NCBI GenBank assembly: GCA_038323655.1
Contig: JBBQHE010000066.1
Location: forward strand, 1-19,534
Length of the DNA stretch: 19,534 nucleotides
Direction of reading: 5' to 3'
DNA from: Humitalea sp038323655
GTDB taxonomy: Bacteria > Pseudomonadota > Alphaproteobacteria > Acetobacterales > Acetobacteraceae
Shown piece by piece: positions 14,247-19,534 of the stretch. A program made the position numbers and the translations under genes. Under the pieces are notes generated by a model that did not search any database, was not told the origin of the DNA, and worked only from the letters and a program-made list of their open reading frames with translations. Each line of letters begins with the position of its first letter. The stretch's first letter is position 1.

Positions 14247-15806
14247 TTAGCCCCGGCGAAGGTTCCACAGCATCGGGTTCGGCCCTTGCAGCACCCCCGT
14301 GAGGTCGCTGCGGAAGGCCGTGCGCAGGACGAACTGGCCGGTGGGCGCGAAGGGCACGGCGTCCCAGCCCGCGCGCTGCACCTCGGCGAAGGCGGTGGCC
14401 TGGGCTTGGGCCGTGGGCGCGCGCAGCCAGGCCTGGACCCCGGCCTCGATCCCGGCATCGGTTGGCCAGCCGAACCAGGCGGCCTCGCCATTGGCGCGGA
14501 TGATCGGGTTGACCGCGGGGTTGGCGGTGCCGGCCGCGGGCAGGTTGGTGTGGAAGATGTTCCACCCCCCTTGTGCGGGCGGCGCCTTGTTGGCGCGGCG
14601 GGCGACGATGGTCGGCCAGTCGGCCTCGACCAGGTCCACATCCACCCCGGCGCGGCGCAGCAGGTCGGCGGTGATGCGGCCCTGCGGCACGATGGCGGCG
14701 AAGTCGGTCGGGTTGATGATGGTGATCTTTTCGCCGGCGTAGCCCGCGGCGCGCAGGCGTTCACGCGCATTGGCCATGGGCGCCGGCGCCGGGGCCTCGA
14801 CCACCCCCGGCAGGCCGCAGGCGATCAGCGCGCGGCAGTCCTTGCCATCGCCGGGCAGGGCCACGGCGGCCATGTAGTCGGCCTGGTGCGCGCCGATCAG
14901 GTCGCGCACCGCACGGCGCAGTTCCACCCGGTCAAAGGGCGCATGCAGGTGGTTGAACCGCAGGAACCCCAGGAAGCCGTTGGGGTCATAGACCTGGGTG
15001 CTGATGCCGCGTTCGCGCGCGATCACCGGCACCAGGTCGGGCAGCGGATATTCCACCCAGTCCACTTCGCCGGTGCGCAGGGCGGCCACGGCGGTGCCGG
15101 GGTCGGGGATCCAGACGAACTCCATCCGGTCGAAATGAACGCGCTTGCCGCCGGATGCGGATTCGGCCGCCTCGTCGCGCGGCACATAGCCATCGAAGCG
15201 CGCGTAGCCGGCGCGGGCGGCGGGGATGAACTGGTCAGGCAGCCAGCGCCAGGGGCCGGAGCCGATGATCTCGGTGATCGGCCGGTCGGGCGGGGTTTCG
15301 GCCAGGCGCCTGGGCATGATGAAGGCGGGGGTCGCGACGGGCTTGGCCAGCGCATCCAGCAGGGCCGGGAAGGGCCGGGTCAGCCGCAGCGTCAGCGTGC
15401 GGTCATCCGGCGCGCCCCATGCGGCCACCGTCTCGGCCAGGATACGGCCGAAGCCATCGCGCGCGGCCCAGCGTTGCAGGCTGGCGACGCAATCGGCCGA
15501 TCGCACCGGTTCGCCATCATGGAAACGCAGCCCGTCGCGCAGCCGGATGGTCCAGAGCAGCCCGTCGTCGGAGACCGTATGCCCCTGCGCCATCTGCGGC
15601 CTGGGGATCAGCCGCGCATCGACGCCATAGAGCGTGTCGAACACGCAATAGCCGTGCGTGGTGCTGATGGTGGTGGGTTGCAGGATCGGGTCGGTCCCGA
15701 CCAGCCCGGCCTGGGGCATGAAGCGCAGGGTGCGGGCCTGGGGCGATTGCGCGAGGGCCGGGGCGGCCAGGATGGTTGCGGCAAACAGGCTGCGGCGGGT
15801 GATCAT
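14247..15806 (-). CDS. ABC transporter substrate-binding protein, family 5 (dipeptide/oligopeptide type), under TPP riboswitch
   Basis: A 519-residue periplasmic binding protein of solute-binding family 5 (DppA/OppA/NikA type). The signal peptide has a Tat-like opening T-R-R-S-L-F-A and ends A-P-A-L-A-Q-S. Family landmarks are D-P-I-L-Q-P near residues 39-44, the T-V-S-D-D-G-L-L-W-T-I-R-L-R-D-G segment followed by L-R-F-H-D-G-E-P-V-R-S-A-D (about 77-105), and G-S-G-P-W-R at about 190. These proteins bind peptides, nickel, haem or other small molecules. No permease or ATPase gene accompanies it; the next gene on this strand, 211 bases away, is the sigma factor. A TPP riboswitch 80 bases upstream, with GGAGGAGG before the ATG, ties its expression to thiamine status. 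Uptake of thiamine or a precursor is inferred, not shown. The gap 14036-14246 holds no gene that I can support. Confidence 0.88.
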   Translation of the reverse strand: MITRRSLFAATILAAPALAQSPQARTLRFMPQAGLVGTDPILQPTTISTTHGYCVFDTLYGVDARLIPRPQMAQGHTVSDDGLLWTIRLRDGLRFHDGEPVRSADCVASLQRWAARDGFGRILAETVAAWGAPDDRTLTLRLTRPFPALLDALAKPVATPAFIMPRRLAETPPDRPITEIIGSGPWRWLPDQFIPAARAGYARFDGYVPRDEAAESASGGKRVHFDRMEFVWIPDPGTAVAALRTGEVDWVEYPLPDLVPVIARERGISTQVYDPNGFLGFLRFNHLHAPFDRVELRRAVRDLIGAHQADYMAAVALPGDGKDCRALIACGLPGVVEAPAPAPMANARERLRAAGYAGEKITIINPTDFAAIVPQGRITADLLRRAGVDVDLVEADWPTIVARRANKAPPAQGGWNIFHTNLPAAGTANPAVNPIIRANGEAAWFGWPTDAGIEAGVQAWLRAPTAQAQATAFAEVQRAGWDAVPFAPTGQFVLRTAFRSDLTGVLQGPNPMLWNLRRG

Positions 15807-15813
15807 CTTGCGT

Positions 15814-15844
15814 CCTCCTCCCGACTCCAGCCTGGGCGGAGGGG
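15814..15844 (-). promoter_or_regulatory. Ribosome binding site and possible anti-SD partner downstream of TPP aptamer
   Basis: GGAGGAGG at 15821-15814 is an unusually strong ribosome site, 7 bases before the ATG at 15806. CCTCC at 15842-15838 could pair with either GGAGG over 5 bp. Together with a small hairpin at 15875-15862 (5-bp stem, 4-base loop) this suggests translational control by the riboswitch. No U-rich terminator is seen between aptamer and start codon. Confidence 0.4.
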
Positions 15845-15885
15845 AATCGGATGCGACGCGGCGCCATAACTGGCGTAGCGCGGCC

Positions 15886-15972
15886 CATCGATCCCTACGC
15901 CGGTATCAACCGGATCAGGTTCCAGGGGTCGCGGTCGCCCGCCTCTCAGCCCGAAATGGGCTCCCCCCGATG
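15886..15972 (-). promoter_or_regulatory. TPP (thiamine pyrophosphate) riboswitch, THI box
   Basis: On the minus strand, the 87-base element has closing helix P1 formed by CATCG (15972-15968) and CGATG (15890-15886). Next come the GGGGG of P2, a P3 hairpin GCCC-ATTTC-GGGC, and the invariant CTGAGA. ACCCC then returns to close P2, followed by the highly conserved ACCTGATC, a CCGG-TTGATA-CCGG hairpin, and GCGTAGGGA. All the sequence-conserved positions of the class that I can recall are present. It lies 42 bases past the stop of the DctP gene and 79 bases before the start of the family-5 binding protein, which it must control in cis. In Gram-negative bacteria this class usually represses at high thiamine pyrophosphate by hiding the ribosome site. 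Confidence 0.95.
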
Positions 15973-16014
15973 TCCAAACCGGTTGTGCGACAGCCGGAGG
16001 GGGCGCGCAAGCCT

Positions 16015-17004
16015 TCAGCCCGACCGGCTGCCGATGGCCTGCAGGCGATCATACTGCTCGCGGGTCCAGCCCGCCCCGGCCGCCGCGTCATTGTGCAGCG
16101 GCAAGGCCGCGGCGCGGAAAGCGGCGCGGTCGGGGTTCTGCACCGTCTTGCCCTGGGCGGTGAACCAGGCGGGCAGTTCCTGTTCCTGGCGACGGATTTC
16201 ATTGGTGGCGCGGTCCGACGCCTCGGCCAGCACGGAGGAGAAGGCCGCCTTGTCGGCATCCGACAGGCGCCGCCAGGTGGCACCACCGACGATGGTCAGC
16301 AGGCTTTCGGTGATATGGCCGGTCAGCGAGATATGGCTCTGCACCTCATGGAACTTCTTGGCCTGGATGGTCGGCAGCGGGTTCTCCTGCCCATCCACCG
16401 TGCCCTGCTGCAGCGCCAGATAGACCTCGGCGAAGGCGATGGGTGTTGCATTGGCGCCGACGCTGCGCGCGAACATCAGGTACAGCGGCGCCTGCGGCAC
16501 GCGCAGCTTCATCCCCCGCATGTCCTCGGGGCGCAGGATGCTGCGGTTCGCGGTGACATGGCGGTCGCCGTAGTAGGTGTTCGCCAGCACCATATGCCCC
16601 GACTGGCGGCCATAGCCGGCCCAGAGTTCCTTCATCATGTCCGACCCGCGATAGGCGGTGTAGTGCGCGAAGTCGCGGAACATGAAGGGCGCGTTGCTGA
16701 TGGCGATAGGCCGGAAGGTGGCGCCGGCAAAGGCCGCCCCGGTGTAGATCATGTCCACCGTACCCAGTGCGAGGCCCTGGTTGATCGTGGGCTCGTTGCC
16801 GAGGGCAGAGGCCGGAAAGACCTCGATCCCCCAGCGGCCGCCGGTGCGGGTGCGGATCTGTTCGGCGGCCCAGAGCGCTTCGGTGTGATAGGGTTCGTTG
16901 GTCTCATACACATGCGCCCAGCGCAGGCGCGTGGGGGTCTGGGCGAAAGCGAGTGCGGGCGCGGCGAGTGCTGCCGACAGGCCCAGGGCGCGACGGGTGA
17001 ACAT
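16015..17004 (-). CDS. DctP-type TRAP transporter solute-binding protein
   Basis: A 329-residue periplasmic receptor of the DctP class. I chose the ATG at 17004: it follows GGAGGAAG at good spacing and begins a signal peptide M-F-T-R-R-A-L-G-L-S-A-A-L-A-A-P-A-L-A-F-A-Q; an in-frame ATG at 17037 would add 11 unlikely residues. Family landmarks are V-F-P-A-S-A-L-G-N-E, the M-R-G-M-K-L-R-V-P motif with the carboxylate-binding arginine, T-P-I-A-F-A-E-V-Y-L-A-L-Q-Q-G-T-V-D-G-Q-E-N-P and the K-K-F-H-E-V segment. DctP proteins bind C4-dicarboxylates, uronates, aldonates and similar acids for a DctQM permease. The divergent sugar-acid dehydratase gene points to a sugar acid as ligand. No DctQ or DctM is within the window. 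Confidence 0.9.
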   Translation of the reverse strand: MFTRRALGLSAALAAPALAFAQTPTRLRWAHVYETNEPYHTEALWAAEQIRTRTGGRWGIEVFPASALGNEPTINQGLALGTVDMIYTGAAFAGATFRPIAISNAPFMFRDFAHYTAYRGSDMMKELWAGYGRQSGHMVLANTYYGDRHVTANRSILRPEDMRGMKLRVPQAPLYLMFARSVGANATPIAFAEVYLALQQGTVDGQENPLPTIQAKKFHEVQSHISLTGHITESLLTIVGGATWRRLSDADKAAFSSVLAEASDRATNEIRRQEQELPAWFTAQGKTVQNPDRAAFRAAALPLHNDAAAGAGWTREQYDRLQAIGSRSG

Positions 17005-17046
17005 GCGGGCTTCCTCCGGTTGTTTTGAGGCCAGCATGGCGTCCGT

Positions 17047-17074
17047 TTGGCGCTTCGCGCAAGCGCGCTAAGAT
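17047..17074 (+). promoter_or_regulatory. Candidate sigma-70 type promoter before dehydratase gene
   Basis: TTGGCG (17047-17052) and TAAGAT (17069-17074) are 16 bases apart; each matches four of six consensus bases. A transcript would begin near 17081, and GGGGA at 17089-17093 would serve the ATG at 17103. The -35 box and spacer overlap an inverted repeat at 17050-17066. The prediction is weak by itself. Confidence 0.35.
17050..17066. promoter_or_regulatory. Inverted repeat (GCGCTT-N5-AAGCGC), possible operator in divergent promoter region
   Basis: A perfect 6-bp inverted repeat with a 5-base spacer sits in the 98-base gap between the divergent DctP and dehydratase genes and inside the predicted promoter spacer. 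Its size and place suit a dimeric repressor such as a GntR or LacI type. No regulator gene is in the window to test this against. Confidence 0.4.
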
Positions 17075-17102
17075 CAGGCAAAATTCGCGGGGACAACATG
17101 CC

Positions 17103-18635
17103 ATGGATGCCATCACCCAACCGCCCGTCATCGTGCTGAACGGCAGCGACGGCGTGGTCATCGCCCGCCTGGCGCTGCCGCCCGGCGCACCCGTCGCCCC
17201 GGGGGTGCTGGCCGCACGCCGCATCCCGGCCGGGCACAAGGTCGCCATACGCGACCATGCGATAGGCGAGCCGATCCGCCGCTACGGCCAGATCATCGGC
17301 TTCGCCACCGGCCCGATCGCCGCCGGCGACTGGGTGCATACCCACAACTGCGCCATGGGCGATTTTTCCCGCGACTACGCCTGGGGGCTGGAAGCCAGGC
17401 CCACCGACTACGTGGCGGAACCCGCGACCTTCATGGGCATCGTCCGCCCCGATGGGCGAATCGCGACCCGCAACTACATCGGCATCGTGACCTCGGTGAA
17501 CTGCTCGGCGCATGTCGCCGAACTCATAGCACTCGCCTTCCGCCGCAATCCGCTGACCGGCGAGGATCCCCTGGCCGCCTGGCCCCAGGTGGATGGCGTG
17601 GTCGCGCTGACCCACAAGACCGGCTGCGGCATGACCGATGGCGAACCGCTGCGGCTGCTGCGCCGCACGCTGGCCGGCTATGCCCGGCACGTGAACTTCT
17701 CGCACGTCATCGCCATCGGCCTGGGCTGCGAGGTGAACCAGCTGGGCGGCATGCTGGAGGAACAGCGCCTGTCCGGCCGCCTGCGGAACATGGACATCCA
17801 GGAGATGGGCGGCACCCGCAAGACCGTGGCCGCAGGCGTCGCCTTCGTGCGCGAGGTGCTGGACGATGCCAACGCGATCCAGCGCGTCCCCTGCCCCGTC
17901 AGCGGCCTGACGGTGGCGCTGCAATGCGGCGGGTCGGACGGCTATTCGGGCATCACCGCAAACCCCGCGCTGGGTGCTGCGTCCGACCTGATCGTGCGGC
18001 ACGGCGGCACGGTGATCCTGTCGGAGACGCCCGAGACCTACGGCGCCGAGCACCTGCTGACGCGCCGCGCGCCGGATCGCGCGGTCGGCGAAAAACTGGT
18101 GGGACTTATGCGGTGGTGGGAAGCCTATACCGAGCGCGAAGGGGCCGAGATGAACGCCAACCCTTCGCCCGGCAACAAGGCCGGCGGGCTGACCACCATC
18201 CTGGAAAAATCGCTCGGCGCGATGGCCAAGGCGGGGACGACGAACCTTGTCGATGTCATCGGCTATGCCGAGCCCGCGACGGCGCGCGGCTTCGTCTTCA
18301 TGGACACGCCAGGCTACGACCCCGTCGCCGCGACCGGCCAGGTCGCGGGTGGGGCCAACCTCGTCTGCTTCACCACCGGCCGTGGCAGCGTGTTCGGCTG
18401 CAAGCCGGCACCCTCGATGAAACTCGCCACCAACACCGCGATGTATGCGCGGATGGAGGACGACATGGATGTGAACTGCGGCACCATCCTGTCGGGTGAG
18501 GAGACGGTGCAGGAGGCGGGGACGCGCATTTTTGCGCAGATCCTGCGTATCGCCGGCGGCGAACGGACCAAGAGCGAGCAGTTCGACTTCGGCGCCTCCG
18601 AATTCGCCCCCTGGGTGCTGGGAGCGACGATGTGA
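17103..18635 (+). CDS. UxaA/GarD family sugar-acid dehydratase (altronate/galactarate dehydratase-like)
   Basis: A 510-residue full-length dehydratase (E. coli UxaA is 495). Residues about 15-95 form the N-terminal SAF domain, ending in H-T-H-N-C. The catalytic part has R-P-D-G-R-I-A-T-R-N-Y, V-N-C-S-A-H, H-K-T-G-C-G-M, G-L-G-C-E-V-N-Q, C-G-G-S-D-G-Y-S-G-I-T-A-N-P, S-E-T-P-E-T-Y-G-A-E and N-P-S-P-G-N-K-A-G-G-L. These enzymes use ferrous iron to turn D-altronate, galactarate or a similar acid into a 2-keto-3-deoxy acid. The substrate cannot be fixed from sequence alone. I chose the ATG at 17103 because it follows GGGGA and removes 26 residues of basic, non-family sequence. Its last bases overlap the next gene as GTGA. 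Confidence 0.9.
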   Translation: MDAITQPPVIVLNGSDGVVIARLALPPGAPVAPGVLAARRIPAGHKVAIRDHAIGEPIRRYGQIIGFATGPIAAGDWVHTHNCAMGDFSRDYAWGLEARPTDYVAEPATFMGIVRPDGRIATRNYIGIVTSVNCSAHVAELIALAFRRNPLTGEDPLAAWPQVDGVVALTHKTGCGMTDGEPLRLLRRTLAGYARHVNFSHVIAIGLGCEVNQLGGMLEEQRLSGRLRNMDIQEMGGTRKTVAAGVAFVREVLDDANAIQRVPCPVSGLTVALQCGGSDGYSGITANPALGAASDLIVRHGGTVILSETPETYGAEHLLTRRAPDRAVGEKLVGLMRWWEAYTEREGAEMNANPSPGNKAGGLTTILEKSLGAMAKAGTTNLVDVIGYAEPATARGFVFMDTPGYDPVAATGQVAGGANLVCFTTGRGSVFGCKPAPSMKLATNTAMYARMEDDMDVNCGTILSGEETVQEAGTRIFAQILRIAGGERTKSEQFDFGASEFAPWVLGATM

Positions 18636-19345
18636 GCACGCCTCAGATCCTCGCGGAGCTCGCACCCACCGGCGTCCTCCGCGCCGGCATCAACCTCAGC
18701 AACTTCCTGCTGGTCAACGGCCGCGCGCCGGATGGCGCGCCGCAGGGCGTGTCGCCCGACATGGCGGCCGCGGTGGCGGCCAGCCTCGGCGTGCCGCTGC
18801 GCCTCGTGCCCTTCCCCAACCCCGGCGCGTTGGCCGATGCGGTCGGCACCTGGGATATCGGGCTGATCGGCGCCGAGCCGCAGCGCGCGGAGACGATCGC
18901 CTTCACCGCCGCCTATGCCGAGATCGAGGCGAATTATCTGGTCCCCGCCGGGTCGCCGATCACGACCCTCGCGCAGGTGGACCAGCCCGGCGTGCGGATC
19001 GTGGTCAGCGCCCGGGCGGCCTATGACCTCTGGCTGGAGCGCAATATCCAGGCCGCGACGCTGATGCGGGCGGAGGGGATCCAGGCGTCCTTTGAATTGT
19101 TCCGGGACCAGGGGCTGGAGGTGCTGGCCGGGCTGCGGCCGCGCCTGCTGGCCGATGCGGCGACGCTGCCCGGGTCGCGCATTCTGCCAGGCCCGTTCAT
19201 GAGCGTGCAGCAGGCGATCGGCACGGCACGCGGCAACACGGCGGGCGCGGCCTACCTGGCAGCCTTCGTCGCGCAAGCCCGCGCGTCACGCCTGGTCGCG
19301 GGGCTGATCGCGAAGCATGGGGTGCAGGGGCTGACGGCGCCGTAG
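18632..19345 (+). CDS. Family-3 solute-binding-like protein without signal peptide
   Basis: A 237-residue protein with the periplasmic amino-acid-binding (SBP family 3) fold: G-V-L-R-A-G-I-N-L-S-N-F at residues 13-24, P-Q-G-V-S-P-D-M-A-A-A-V-A-A-S-L-G-V-P at 38-56, T-W-D-I-G-L-I-G-A-E-P-Q-R-A-E-T-I-A-F-T-A-A-Y at 71-93, then L-V-P-A-G-S-P-I. The GTG at 18632 overlaps the dehydratase stop by four bases, so the two are translationally coupled. The expected N-terminal signal peptide is missing: the fold begins within about 10 residues of the start. Either the protein stays in the cytoplasm as a ligand sensor or carrier, or it is exported in another way. An upstream in-frame start encoding a leader would have to lie inside the dehydratase gene. 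Confidence 0.83.
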   Translation: MSTPQILAELAPTGVLRAGINLSNFLLVNGRAPDGAPQGVSPDMAAAVAASLGVPLRLVPFPNPGALADAVGTWDIGLIGAEPQRAETIAFTAAYAEIEANYLVPAGSPITTLAQVDQPGVRIVVSARAAYDLWLERNIQAATLMRAEGIQASFELFRDQGLEVLAGLRPRLLADAATLPGSRILPGPFMSVQQAIGTARGNTAGAAYLAAFVAQARASRLVAGLIAKHGVQGLTAP

Positions 19346-19365
19346 GGCCGCTACCCCAGCGGCCC
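19345..19365. terminator. Hairpin at convergent gene ends
   Basis: An 8-bp perfect stem (GGGCCGCT with AGCGGCCC) and a 5-base loop overlap the last base of the SBP3-like gene and the stop codon (19353-19351) of the opposing partial gene. A bidirectional terminator role is inferred; no T run is present. Confidence 0.5.
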
Positions 19366-19534
19366 CCGATCCAGCAGGCTCAGTTCCACATCCACCCGCC
19401 GATACGTCGCCTCGATGCCGGTGATCCCCACCTGGGCCAGCCGCGCCGCATGCATGGCGTGATAGGCCTCGGCCGCGGCACGGCTTGCGAACAGGTACAC
19501 ACCCCCCGCCCGCGCGCCGAAATCCTGCCCCCCC
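19351..19534 (-). CDS. YdhR-like monooxygenase family protein, C-terminal part
   Basis: The frame runs from the right edge to a TAG at 19353-19351, giving about 60 residues. The visible part contains G-G-V-Y-L-F-A-S-R-A-A-A-E-A-Y-H-A-M-H, then G-I-T-G-I-E-A-T-Y-R-R-V-D-V-E-L-S. This is the closing half of the small ferredoxin-like dimeric alpha/beta-barrel proteins annotated as putative monooxygenases of the YdhR type (about 100 residues in all). The start and any operon partner lie beyond the window. The function is unproven. Confidence 0.6.
   Translation of the reverse strand, partial: GGQDFGARAGGVYLFASRAAAEAYHAMHAARLAQVGITGIEATYRRVDVELSLLDRGPLG

Noticed and set aside
14231..14252. GGCTA...TAGCC inverted repeat at the end of the family-5 binding protein gene as a terminator.
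   Set aside because: The stem is only 5 bp with a 12-base loop and no T run.
13983..15869. A 628-codon plus-strand open frame.
   Set aside because: It is antisense to the family-5 binding protein and the sigma factor start, both of which have clear family motifs; its product is low-complexity.
16749..18665. A 638-codon minus-strand open frame over the dehydratase gene.
   Set aside because: The plus-strand frame has all UxaA family motifs; the minus frame is a GC-bias shadow that also crosses the divergent promoter region.

Overview
The window reads as chromosomal DNA of a very GC-rich alphaproteobacterium. I infer a member of the Acetobacteraceae (Roseomonas-like group). The reasons are strong G/C third-position bias, a DUF3126-family protein, an EcfG-like sigma factor, and many stand-alone substrate-binding proteins of the Bug, TAXI, DctP and ABC classes. 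No rRNA, tRNA, CRISPR array, phage or insertion sequence was seen, and gene density is ordinary.

Layout. Positions 1-8438 (+) hold the 3' end of a Bug-type binding protein, an RraA-fold protein, and a large Pro/Ala-rich membrane-anchored protein with Sel1-like repeats, whose stop overlaps the start of a TAXI binding protein. A tight three-gene CoA-transferase operon follows (GctA-like, GctB-like and CaiB/BaiF, each junction an ATGA overlap), then a DUF3126 protein. Positions 8625-9995 (+) are a stress unit: a GGAAC-N16-GGTT promoter, a manganese catalase, a YciE/YciF ferritin-like protein, and a perfect 13-bp hairpin terminator. Positions 10007-14035 (-), read right to left, hold an ECF sigma factor, a glycosyltransferase/UDP-galactopyranose mutase fusion, and a GH-A clan glycosidase. 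Positions 14247-15972 (-) hold a TPP (thiamine pyrophosphate) riboswitch followed by an orphan family-5 ABC solute-binding protein. Positions 16015-19345 are a divergent pair around a palindromic intergenic region: a DctP-type TRAP binding protein (-), and an altronate/galactarate dehydratase family protein (+) coupled to a family-3 binding-protein-like protein without a signal peptide. A YdhR-like monooxygenase fragment (-) closes the window at 19351-19534.

How the parts may work together. The window is dominated by uptake and catabolism of organic and sugar acids: five classes of binding protein, CoA-transferases and a sugar-acid dehydratase, with no transporter membrane subunit in view. 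The sigma factor, together with EcfG-type promoter matches before the catalase operon and before the glycan fusion gene, suggests general stress control of peroxide defence and of a galactofuranose-type surface glycan.

The most notable signals are these: the TPP riboswitch on a dipeptide-type binding protein; the GctB-like subunit that appears to lack the catalytic glutamate; the glycosyltransferase-mutase fusion; and the repeat-rich protein coupled to a TAXI receptor. All functional calls are from reading the sequence; no database search was possible.
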